In this document: piece after piece, positions 9,344 through 16,738 of the stretch
Numbering within the stretch: the first letter of the stretch is position 1
How the letters are laid out: each line of letters opens with the position of its first letter
Assembly: GCF_000719975.1 (NCBI RefSeq)
Contig: NZ_JOIJ01000003.1
Location: forward strand, 308,979 to 372,978
Length of the DNA: 64,000 bases
DNA from: Prauserella rugosa
GTDB lineage: Bacteria; Actinomycetota; Actinomycetes; Mycobacteriales; Pseudonocardiaceae
Direction: 5' to 3'
Notes under the pieces: model-generated
What the model saw: the letters and a program-made list of their open reading frames with translations, nothing else
The model's database searches: none
Told to the model about the DNA's origin: nothing
Translations under genes and position numbers: made by a program

Positions 9344-10516
9344 GTGAACGCACCCGGTCCAGCTCTCCCACCCGACGAGGTCTTCGACTGGCTCGACACC
9401 GAGGCCGCCACCCGCGCCGAGGCCGGCCTCGAGCGCAGGCCACGCCAGCGCGCGGCAGGTCCCGCGCCGGGCACGATCGATCTGGAAGGCGACGACTACC
9501 TCGGACTGGCGCGGGACAAGCGCGTGGCGGGTGCGACGGCGGCCGCGGCGCTGAAGTGGGGTGCGGGTGCCGCGGGCGCCCGGCAGCTCGGCGGTTCGCT
9601 CGAACTGCACGCCGAACTGGAACACGAGCTCGCCCGGTTCGTCGGCGCGCAGGCCGCCGCCGTGTTCCCTTCGGCCTACACCGCGAACCTCGCGGCCGTG
9701 ACCGCGCTGTCCGGGGCGGAATCGGCGATCGTCAGCGACAAGTCCGTGCAGCCTGCCCTCGTCGACGGCTGCCGCCTGTCCCGCGGCGACATCGCCGCCG
9801 TGACCCACCTCGACACCGATGCCGTGGCGCACGCGTTGTCCACCCGCCGCAAGCCGCGGGCCCTCGTGGTCACCGAGTCGGTGTTCGGCGTCGACGGCGA
9901 CACGGCCGATCTGGGCCGGCTCGCCGAGGTGTGCCGCGCCCACGGTGCGGCACTGCTGGTGGACGACGCGCACGGGTTCGGGGTGCTCGGCGACGGCGGC
10001 CGCGGCGCGGTCCACGACGCCGGTCTCGCGTCCGCACCGGACGTGGTGACGACCGTGAGTCTGTCGGGCGCGCTCGGCACGCAGGGTGGAGCCGTGGTGG
10101 GTCCGCGGCGGGCGATCCGGCACGTCACCGAGGTCGCGCGGGCCTACGGCCACGACGCCGCGCTCGCTCCCGGCAATGCGTCCGCCGCGCTCGCCGCACT
10201 GGCTGCGCTGCGGGAGGAACCCGAGCTGCCGGGCAAGGCGGTCGCCGGTGCGCTCTCGCTCGCCCAGGGCCTGCGTGCCGCCGGACTGCGGACGAGCATG
10301 CCCGCGGCGGCGATCGTCTCGCTGCCCGCGCCCAGCGCCCAGGCCGCGGCCACGTGGGCGAGCACCTGCGCCGAGCACGGCGTGCACGTGGGCAGGATCT
10401 GCCCACCCATCGCCTCCGACGGTGTCACCCGACTGCGCCTGACCGCCCGCGCCACACTCACGGAGTCCGATGTGGACACGGCGGTCAAGGTCATCGCGGA
10501 GACCGCCCCGCGCTGA
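9344..10516 (+). CDS. BioF-like alpha-oxoamine synthase homologue lacking the PLP lysine
   Basis: The 390-residue chain aligns along its length with 8-amino-7-oxononanoate synthase (biotin pathway): DYLGL near the N-terminus, the GxRQLGGSLELHAELE region, DDAHGFGVLG, and the C-terminal TLTESDVD region. The position normally occupied by the Schiff-base lysine (in TLSKALG or TLGKALG) reads SLSGALG, encoded by CTGTCGGGCGCGCTC, so Lys is Gly. The conserved His that stacks on the cofactor (NHASL) is also gone (VQPAL). It is therefore probably not an active PLP enzyme. No other biotin gene is adjacent. A pseudo-enzyme or a new activity are both possible. Confidence 0.75.
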   Translation: MNAPGPALPPDEVFDWLDTEAATRAEAGLERRPRQRAAGPAPGTIDLEGDDYLGLARDKRVAGATAAAALKWGAGAAGARQLGGSLELHAELEHELARFVGAQAAAVFPSAYTANLAAVTALSGAESAIVSDKSVQPALVDGCRLSRGDIAAVTHLDTDAVAHALSTRRKPRALVVTESVFGVDGDTADLGRLAEVCRAHGAALLVDDAHGFGVLGDGGRGAVHDAGLASAPDVVTTVSLSGALGTQGGAVVGPRRAIRHVTEVARAYGHDAALAPGNASAALAALAALREEPELPGKAVAGALSLAQGLRAAGLRTSMPAAAIVSLPAPSAQAAATWASTCAEHGVHVGRICPPIASDGVTRLRLTARATLTESDVDTAVKVIAETAPR

Positions 10517-10545
10517 CGCGCTGCCGGCCGTCGGGACCGCGGTGG

Positions 10546-11658
10546 TCAGCCGGTCGTGTCCGCGACCGCCATCGGGACGTACCGCTCGGCTGCGGTGAAC
10601 GAACCGTGCTGGCCGACCAGAGCCGTCTCGCGGGGCTCGGCCCCGGATCGCACGAGTCCGACCGTTCCGCGTGCGGCGGCGACCACGTCGCCGATCCGTG
10701 GCCGCACGCGCTCGTCGACGTGTGGTCCGAACCAGCCCTGCGCGATCGCCTCGTCGCGCGAGCACACCCACCCGCGGTCCCCGAGCACCTCCCGCCACGC
10801 CGCGAGTACGTCGGCCTCGGCGCCCGGTTCGGGGTAGACGTGCCGGGCCCGCACCTCACCGCCGAACGCCCGCACTCCGGCACGCAGGCGGGGCTCGTCG
10901 TCCAGGTCGATCGTCTCCTCCACGCGCACCATGCCGTGATCGGCCACGATCGCGAGCACGGCACCCGCGGGCAGGCCGTCCACAACGGACTCGACGAGGC
11001 GGTCGACCTGACGCAGCTGCATCCGCCACGCGCCCGACCCCGGCCCGTACAGGTGCCCGACCAGGTCGAGATCGCTGTGATAGCCGTAGACGAAGGCCCG
11101 CGGCGGGCGCAGTGCCTCCAGCACCTCCGCCGCGAGGTCGCCGACGGCGTGCACCCCGACGTAGCGTCCTCCCCGCAACACCGCCCGCGTCAGGGCCGAA
11201 CCCGCGAACTGGGCCGACGAGACCACCCGAGTGGCCACGCCCGCCGCGGCCGCGCGTTCGAACGTCGTGGCGCGCGGCTGGACGTCCTCGGGGCGCAGCT
11301 GCTCGGTGAGATCCTCCCCGTCAGGGTGACGGCACCACCGCAGTGCGTTCACCACCCCGGTTCCCGGCACGGCGAAGCTGTATCCGGCCATGCCGTGCTC
11401 CCCGGACGGCACTCCCGTGCCGACGGCGGCCAGCCCTGCGGCGGTCGTCGCCGGGTAGCCGACCGAGAGCCGCTGCGCCCGCAGCGAGTGGAGCACGGGT
11501 GCGCAGTCGGCGTGCTCCGCGAGCAGGTCCCAGCCGAGTCCGTCGATCAACAGCACGCACGCGCGGGAGGCCTCGGGCAGCTCGAGTGTGCGGGTGAAAC
11601 CCGGGACGCCCAGCGCCGCGAGCATCGTCGGGGTCACCTGGCACAGGTGTGGCTCCAT
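10546..11658 (-). CDS. Type I phosphodiesterase/nucleotide pyrophosphatase-family protein
   Basis: This 370-residue alkaline-phosphatase-superfamily hydrolase shows the metal and nucleophile motifs LIDGLGWD (Asp), YPATTAAG (Thr nucleophile), YHSDLDLVGH (Asp/His), ADHGM (Asp-His) and a late GQHGS (His). It has no signal peptide or membrane helix, so it should act in the cytosol on phosphodiesters or pyrophosphates of unknown identity. ATG 11658 is preferred over an upstream in-frame ATG at 11676. It converges with the BioF-like gene. Confidence 0.85.
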   Translation of the reverse strand: MEPHLCQVTPTMLAALGVPGFTRTLELPEASRACVLLIDGLGWDLLAEHADCAPVLHSLRAQRLSVGYPATTAAGLAAVGTGVPSGEHGMAGYSFAVPGTGVVNALRWCRHPDGEDLTEQLRPEDVQPRATTFERAAAAGVATRVVSSAQFAGSALTRAVLRGGRYVGVHAVGDLAAEVLEALRPPRAFVYGYHSDLDLVGHLYGPGSGAWRMQLRQVDRLVESVVDGLPAGAVLAIVADHGMVRVEETIDLDDEPRLRAGVRAFGGEVRARHVYPEPGAEADVLAAWREVLGDRGWVCSRDEAIAQGWFGPHVDERVRPRIGDVVAAARGTVGLVRSGAEPRETALVGQHGSFTAAERYVPMAVADTTG

Positions 11659-11683
11659 GCCGTCAGCGTGGCCCACGACTCCC

Positions 11684-12250
11684 CTACGGGGCCAGACGCG
11701 CGAGGTGGCGATCGATCAGTGCCGTGGCACGCTCGGGGCTCCGATGTCCGACCAGGACGGCGTCCCCGAGGCCGCTGACGAGCGCCAGCAGCAGCTCCGC
11801 CTCCGGTTCGGCGTCGAGGGCCGGGGCGATGCGCCCCGCCTGCTGCTCGGCCGAGACCAGGGAGGCCACCAGGCCGACGAGGTCGTCGTGCCCCTCGCGG
11901 AACCGCCTGCCGATCTCGGGATCCTTCAGCGCGCGGGGAAGGAACGCGTTGGCCACGAGCGCCTCGGTACGCGCGTCCGCATCGAAGGGCAACATCGCCA
12001 CCAGCACGTCCCGCAACGCCATGGGCTCGCCGGGCATGCGGCGTTCGACCTGCCTACGCAGGGTCGAGGTCGCGAACCGCAGCATCTCGTCCTTGGTGGA
12101 GAAGTAGTGCTGCACCAAGCCTTTCGAGACGCCGGCCTCCGCCGCGACCTCACCGAGGCTCACGCCTTCGAGCCCGCGGTCGGCCGCGATCCGGCGAACC
12201 GCCTCGGCGATCGCGTGCCTGCGCTCGTCGTGGTCCACGACCTTTGGCAT
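11684..12250 (-). CDS. TetR-family transcriptional regulator
   Basis: This 188-residue repressor has an N-terminal helix-turn-helix (VSLGEVAAEAGVSKGLVQHYF, residues ~29-49) and an all-helical ligand-binding C-terminal domain. The start at ATG 12250 is fixed by GGAGGTG eight bases upstream. It is transcribed divergently from a hydrolase/membrane protein pair, and a long inverted repeat lies between them. It probably represses itself and that pair until a small hydrophobic ligand binds. Confidence 0.9.
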   Translation of the reverse strand: MPKVVDHDERRHAIAEAVRRIAADRGLEGVSLGEVAAEAGVSKGLVQHYFSTKDEMLRFATSTLRRQVERRMPGEPMALRDVLVAMLPFDADARTEALVANAFLPRALKDPEIGRRFREGHDDLVGLVASLVSAEQQAGRIAPALDAEPEAELLLALVSGLGDAVLVGHRSPERATALIDRHLARLAP

Positions 12251-12273
12251 CCGGGGCACCTCCACTCTTCATG

Positions 12274-12324
12274 ATACGACCGGATTGCCAAACCCAGCCG
12301 GCCCTCTTTACAATCCGATCGTAT
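12274..12324. promoter_or_regulatory. Probable TetR operator between divergent genes
   Basis: ATACGACCGGATTG (12274-12287) and CAATCCGATCGTAT (12311-12324) are inverted copies that differ at one of 14 positions. They lie between the repressor start (12250) and the hydrolase start (12349), with a 23-bp spacer. Each copy could bind one dimer pair, covering both promoters. Confidence 0.65.
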
Positions 12325-12348
12325 CGCCAAACCGGAGGGGGAACGCCG

Positions 12349-13254
12349 ATGAGGTCCGGGGGCTTGTCCGGAGGGTTCGTGTCGGCACGGGCCCGCGCCG
12401 ACTTCGACACCGCATACGACCGGGGGATGCGCGCGCTGCCCGAGCCCGATCGCCACTGGGACGTCCGGACCGGTTTCGGTAGCGCGCGGGTCTACCGGTT
12501 CGGCTCCGGCGACGGCCCGCCGCTGGTTCTGCTGCCGGGCAGGGCCGGAACCGTGGTGATGTGGGAACCGAACCTGCGGGCGCTGGCCGCACGCGCTCCG
12601 GTCTACGCCGTGGACCTCATCGGCGAACCGGGACGCAGCGAGCAGACCGCACCGATCCGCAGTGGTGCCGATCAGGCGTCCTGGCTCGCCGACGTACTGT
12701 CCGAACTGGACCTGTCCGGCGTCCACCTCGTCGGGTACTCCTTCGGCGGGTGGCTGGCGGCCAACCTGGCGGTACGCCGTCCGGAACGACTGGCCTCGCT
12801 CACCGTGCTCGATCCCGTGCAGACGTTCGCCCGCTTCCCGGCGGCGCTGATCGTGCGCAGCGCGCTCACCGTCGTGCCGGGCATCCGCGGGCGTGCGCGC
12901 GAGTCGTTCCTGCGCTGGATGTCCGGGGACGCCGATGCGGCGGCGGCAGGCTCGGACGATCCGGTCGTGCGCGTGATCGACGAGGGCATGCGAACCTATC
13001 GCATCGCACTGCCGACCCCGACCCTGCTGACCGGCACCCAACTGCGCAGGTTGCACCTGCCGGTGCTCGCGCTCATCGCGGGCCGCAGCGTGATCCACGA
13101 CGCCGGCCGCGCCGCGGACCGCGCACGCAGACTGCTGCCACACGCACGGGTCGAGGTGTGGCCGTCGGCCACCCACGCCATCGCCGGAGAGTTCCCCGAC
13201 GACGTCAGCACCCGCATCCTCACCTTCCTCGACGACCTGGAGGCCGCGCCATGA
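12349..13254 (+). CDS. Alpha/beta-fold hydrolase
   Basis: The 301-residue protein has the alpha/beta-hydrolase nucleophile elbow GYSFGG (Ser, near residue 128), an acid-bearing loop before ALIAGRSVIHDAG, and the late His in PSATHAIAG. The oxyanion region reads LLPGRAG in place of the common HGFPG. ATG 12349 follows GGAGGGGG. Its stop overlaps the next gene by 4 bp (ATGA), so the two are translated together under the divergent TetR regulator. An ester or lactone substrate is likely but unknown. Confidence 0.85.
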   Translation: MRSGGLSGGFVSARARADFDTAYDRGMRALPEPDRHWDVRTGFGSARVYRFGSGDGPPLVLLPGRAGTVVMWEPNLRALAARAPVYAVDLIGEPGRSEQTAPIRSGADQASWLADVLSELDLSGVHLVGYSFGGWLAANLAVRRPERLASLTVLDPVQTFARFPAALIVRSALTVVPGIRGRARESFLRWMSGDADAAAAGSDDPVVRVIDEGMRTYRIALPTPTLLTGTQLRRLHLPVLALIAGRSVIHDAGRAADRARRLLPHARVEVWPSATHAIAGEFPDDVSTRILTFLDDLEAAP

Positions 13255-13916
13255 CCGCCGGCGACCGCGGTGGCGTTCCGCCCCTCGTGTGGATGCTGCT
13301 CTGGGACGTGGGCGGGCCCCTCGCCGCCTACTACGGCTTGCGCGCCGCCGGCGTCGCCGAGCACCTCGCCCTGTTACTGGGCGCGCTGGTCGCCGCCGTG
13401 CGCGTGGCGTGGACGTTCGCGCGCACGCGGTCGTTCAACGGGTTCGCGGGCCTGATGGCCGCACTCCTCGGAGTGGGGCTACTGCTGACGCTCGTCTCGG
13501 GCGACAGCCGGTTCCTGCTGATGAAGGAGTCCATCGCCACCGGAGCGGCCGCGATCGCCCTGCTCGCGAGCTGCGCCGGACGCAATCCACTGCTCCTCGT
13601 GGTCGTCCGCGACGGCGCGAGTGCGTCCACACGCGACGAGATCGATCGGCTCTGCGACCGGATTCCCGAGTTCCGCCGCGCGTTCACCCGCATGACCGTC
13701 GTCTGGGCCGTCGCACTGCTGGCCGAGGCGGCGGTGCGGATCCCACTGGTGTACCTGCTGCCGGTCGACGTGATGGTGGTGCTGTCGATCGTGCTGCTGG
13801 GAGCGGTCGTGACGGTGCTGTCACTGTGGACGGCGTGGTACGCGGGCCGTGTCCAGGCGCGGCACGCACCGGCCGAAACCGGTGCCGCACCGTCGGACAC
13901 GGCCCGCGAGGGCTGA
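13251..13916 (+). CDS. VC0807-like polytopic membrane protein
   Basis: The 221-residue product has about five to six hydrophobic helices (near 13-35, 40-58, 66-85, 95-112, 145-165 and 172-195) and a basic, Ala/Pro-rich C-terminus. The layout matches the VC0807 family of integral membrane proteins, whose function is unknown. ATG 13251 overlaps the hydrolase stop. Co-regulation with a hydrolase under a TetR repressor suggests a part in detoxification or lipid modification, but this is inference. Confidence 0.7.
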   Translation: MTAGDRGGVPPLVWMLLWDVGGPLAAYYGLRAAGVAEHLALLLGALVAAVRVAWTFARTRSFNGFAGLMAALLGVGLLLTLVSGDSRFLLMKESIATGAAAIALLASCAGRNPLLLVVVRDGASASTRDEIDRLCDRIPEFRRAFTRMTVVWAVALLAEAAVRIPLVYLLPVDVMVVLSIVLLGAVVTVLSLWTAWYAGRVQARHAPAETGAAPSDTAREG

Positions 13917-13919
13917 CGC

Positions 13920-14660
13920 CTACTCGTCGAAACCGCGTCCGGCGAGCTCGGTGATCCGCTGCACGGCCTCCTCGGCCTGCGGACCGCTCGCCGACACGAC
14001 GATCGTGTCGCCCTTGCGCGCCGCCAGCGACATCAGCGAGAACACGCTCTTGCCGTCCGCCTCGGTACCGCCGTGGCTGATGCGCACGTCGGCGTCCAGA
14101 TCGGCGATCGACCGCGTCAGCAACGCCGCGGGCCGTGCGTGCAGACCGACCTCGTTCTCGAGCGTGATCTCCGCCCGTGCGCCACCGCCAGATGTACCTG
14201 CCGGCGCGGCGGCAGCAGCCGTACCTTCCTCGGTGCCGGTGTCCGTGCTCTCGGCGGCGTCTGCGGTGTCGGCGACCTCGGGGTGGCGGGCTGCGGATCG
14301 GGCCGCCTCGGCGACGGCCGAACGGTCCGATCCTCCCTGTGCGGCGACGGCCGCGGCGATCGCACCCTCGACCAGCGGCGCGTCGAGCACGACGGCCGTG
14401 TCCGGATCGGCCAGGGTCTCCACTGCCATCTCCGCGGTCATCTGCGCGCTGCCGAGGTCGTAGAGCACCACCACACCCGCACCGGAGTCGGCCTGCTCGA
14501 GCGCCGCCAACACGGACTCGTAGTCGGTGCCGATCTCCCCGCCCGGCAGGCCACCCGCCGCACGCACCGCGACGTCCGGGGCCATCTGCGCCGCGACCTC
14601 CACGACGCCGTCGGCGAGCTTGCCGCTGTGCGAGACGATCACCAGGCCGACGCCGCTCAC
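13920..14660 (-). CDS. dhaM: Dihydroxyacetone kinase phosphotransfer subunit DhaM (EIIA-HPr fusion)
   Basis: The first ~130 residues match the EIIA-like DhaM domain (VIVSHSGKLADG, phospho-accepting His10). An Ala/Thr/Glu linker follows, then an HPr domain from about 163 with the phosphorylation motif GLHARPA. DhaM relays phosphate from PTS enzyme I to DhaL-bound ADP, so the kinase uses phosphoenolpyruvate and not free ATP. The GTG start at 14660 overlaps the dhaL stop (GTGA). The EI domain present in some longer DhaM proteins is absent. Confidence 0.92.
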   Translation of the reverse strand: MSGVGLVIVSHSGKLADGVVEVAAQMAPDVAVRAAGGLPGGEIGTDYESVLAALEQADSGAGVVVLYDLGSAQMTAEMAVETLADPDTAVVLDAPLVEGAIAAAVAAQGGSDRSAVAEAARSAARHPEVADTADAAESTDTGTEEGTAAAAAPAGTSGGGARAEITLENEVGLHARPAALLTRSIADLDADVRISHGGTEADGKSVFSLMSLAARKGDTIVVSASGPQAEEAVQRITELAGRGFDE

Positions 14661-15286
14661 CGCGCCACCTCCGCCAGCGCCCGCAGCAGCAACGCGGTCG
14701 ACGTCGCACCCGGGTCGGCGTGCCCCACGCTGCGTTCGCCCAGATAGGACGCACGACCCTTGCGCGCGACGAGCGGGACGGTCGAGTCCGCGCCCTCCTT
14801 CGCCGCGTCGGCGGCCGCGCTCAGCACGGCCGCCGAGTCGCCGCCGTCGGCCTGAGCCCGTTCGGCGGCCTCCACCGCGGGCGACAACGCATCGACCATC
14901 GTGGCGTCGCCGACCTCGGCCTTACCCCGTGTGACGACGCCCTCGAGCGCCGCCCGCAGACCCGTCGCGATCGCCGCGCCGTCCAGTTCGGACACGTCGC
15001 CGAGTTTCGTCGCCGCGCGGAGGAACGCCGTACCGTACAGCGGGCCCGCGGCTCCGCCGACCTTCGAGATGAGCGTCGTGGCGGCGATCTTCAGCACCGC
15101 CCCCGGCGTCTCCGGAACGCCGGAGTCCAGGGTGGACACGATGGCCGCGAAACCCCGGTCGAGGTTCTCGCCGTGGTCGGCATCGCCGATGGCCCGGTCC
15201 AGATCGATCAACTCGGCCTTGTGCTCGGCCACGGTCGCCGCACCCGCGCGCAGCGCCTCGGCCACCCGTCCCACGTCGCAGCCCAT
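14657..15286 (-). CDS. dhaL: Dihydroxyacetone kinase ADP-binding subunit DhaL
   Basis: DhaL holds ADP/ATP with two Mg ions and passes phosphate from DhaM to DhaK-bound dihydroxyacetone. The motifs IGDADHGENLDRG (Mg-binding Asp residues), GGAAGPLYGTAF, GDATMVDAL and HADPGATS are all present, and the 209-residue length is normal. ATG 15286 makes a TGATG overlap with dhaK. It is the middle gene of dhaKLM. Confidence 0.94.
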   Translation of the reverse strand: MGCDVGRVAEALRAGAATVAEHKAELIDLDRAIGDADHGENLDRGFAAIVSTLDSGVPETPGAVLKIAATTLISKVGGAAGPLYGTAFLRAATKLGDVSELDGAAIATGLRAALEGVVTRGKAEVGDATMVDALSPAVEAAERAQADGGDSAAVLSAAADAAKEGADSTVPLVARKGRASYLGERSVGHADPGATSTALLLRALAEVAR

Positions 15287-16287
15287 CAGATACCCCACCG
15301 CAGCGCCGCCGTGTGCACCGGTGCGTCCCACAGCTGCGTCAGTTCGTCGTCCATGCGCAACAGCGTCACACTGATCCCCTGCATCTCCAGACTCGTGATG
15401 TACGGGCCGACCAGCCGCCGCGTCACGCGGATCCCGCGCTCGGCCAGCAGCCGTTCGGCGATGCCGTGTGCCAGGTAGGTCTCCATCGGCGGGGTGCCGC
15501 CCATGGAGTTCGTCATCAACAGGACCTCGTCGCCCTCGGCGAACGGCAGGTCGCCCGTCACCGCGTCGAGCATCCGCTCCACGAGGGCGTCGGCAGGCTC
15601 GGCGGAGATCCGCTCCCTGCCGGGCTCGCCGTGGATGCCGATCCCGAACTCGATCTCCTGCGCGCCGAGGTCGAAACTCGGTTCGCCCGCGTGCGGCACC
15701 GTGGGCGGCGACAGCGCCACGCCGATCGACCGCACCTGACCGACCACCTTCCGGGCCAGGGATTCGACGTCGTCGAGCGCATCGCCGCGCGCCGCCGCCG
15801 CACCCGCCAACTTCTCGAGCAGCACCGTGCCGCCGACGCCACGCCTGCCCGCGGTGAACGTCGAATCGGCGACCGCGACGTCGTCGTCGATCACCACGGT
15901 GCGCACGTCCAGACCCTCGGCGGCGGCGAGTTCGGCCGCCGTCTCGAAGTTCAGCACGTCTCCCGTGTAGTTCTTGACGACCAGCAGCGCGCCCGCCTCA
16001 CCCGTCGTGGCCGCGATCGCGGCCTGCACCGCGTCGGGCGTCGGCGAGGTGAACACCGGCCCTGGCACCGCGGCGTCGAGCATCCCCGCGCCCACGAAGC
16101 CCGTGTGCAGCGGTTCGTGACCGGACCCGCCGCCGGAGATCAACGCGACCTTGTCGGCGATCGGGGCCCCGACGCGCACGACATGGTCGGGGTCGTACTC
16201 CACGCGTACGAGATCGGCATGCGCCGCGGCCAGTCCTCGGAGCGATTCGGCGACCACCGTCGCCGGATCGTTGATGATCTTCTTCAC
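15286..16287 (-). CDS. dhaK: Dihydroxyacetone kinase substrate subunit DhaK
   Basis: DhaK binds dihydroxyacetone covalently through a histidine hemiaminal. The family hallmarks GGGSGHEPLH, the NYTGD loop and the substrate-binding His in GIHGEPG are present. GTG 16287 gives MKKIIND, the typical start; a GTG at 16299 adds four residues. With dhaL and dhaM it forms a complete PTS-dependent kinase that feeds dihydroxyacetone phosphate into glycolysis. A strong hairpin upstream separates it from the symporter operon. Confidence 0.94.
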   Translation of the reverse strand: MKKIINDPATVVAESLRGLAAAHADLVRVEYDPDHVVRVGAPIADKVALISGGGSGHEPLHTGFVGAGMLDAAVPGPVFTSPTPDAVQAAIAATTGEAGALLVVKNYTGDVLNFETAAELAAAEGLDVRTVVIDDDVAVADSTFTAGRRGVGGTVLLEKLAGAAAARGDALDDVESLARKVVGQVRSIGVALSPPTVPHAGEPSFDLGAQEIEFGIGIHGEPGRERISAEPADALVERMLDAVTGDLPFAEGDEVLLMTNSMGGTPPMETYLAHGIAERLLAERGIRVTRRLVGPYITSLEMQGISVTLLRMDDELTQLWDAPVHTAALRWGI

Positions 16288-16365
16288 GACTCGTCCCACT
16301 TTCCCTCGCCTGGGTCCGGCTCGAGCGCGACGCGCACGCTCGGGGCAACGCTAACGACAGAAGCA

Positions 16366-16402
16366 GGCCGGGCGCCACGCGAGTCTCGCGTGGCGCCCGG
16401 CC
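16366..16402 (-). terminator. Strong hairpin terminator after the symporter operon
   Basis: GGCCGGGCGCCACGCG (16366-16381) pairs perfectly with 16387-16402 around a five-base loop: a 16-bp, almost all-GC stem. It starts 24 bp past the stop of the small membrane protein gene and about 80 bp before dhaK, so it insulates the two operons. Confidence 0.8.
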
Positions 16403-16425
16403 CGAATCCTCATCTCGTGCGGGAC

Positions 16426-16728
16426 TCAGCTCTGCTGCGACGAGGCGGAGTCGCTCTCCTCCGCGTCCTCGTCGGTGACCGGCACCCTGAGCGGCCGCAG
16501 CTTCACCCACAGCAGGAACAACGCCGTGAAGACGAGCATGCCGATCCCGGCGACCAGGTTGATGTTCAGCCCGTCGGCCTTCGCGAGGTCGGCGTCGGAG
16601 GTGAACCCGAGCCCGAGCACGGTCAACACGATCCCGTACACGCCGATCAACAGTGCGATGACCAGCCGAACGTCGAACGCTCCGGCGGTGCGCTTAGGCG
16701 TCTCGCTGCCCACAGTCTCGTCACTCAT
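16426..16728 (-). CDS. Small two-helix membrane protein paired with the symporter
   Basis: The 100-residue product has two hydrophobic helices (about 22-45 and 55-77) and a Ser/Glu/Asp-rich tail. Small proteins of this kind commonly follow sodium/solute symporter genes in actinobacteria and are thought to help assembly or activity; I cannot assign a biochemical role. It begins 10 bp after the symporter stop and is followed by a terminator. Confidence 0.75.
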   Translation of the reverse strand: MSDETVGSETPKRTAGAFDVRLVIALLIGVYGIVLTVLGLGFTSDADLAKADGLNINLVAGIGMLVFTALFLLWVKLRPLRVPVTDEDAEESDSASSQQS

Positions 16729-16738
16729 GGGTCGCCTC

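Noticed and set aside
8882..10516. Longer start for the BioF-like gene
   Set aside because: The extension overlaps the PIG-L gene on the other strand and does not resemble BioF; GTG 9344 is at the family start.
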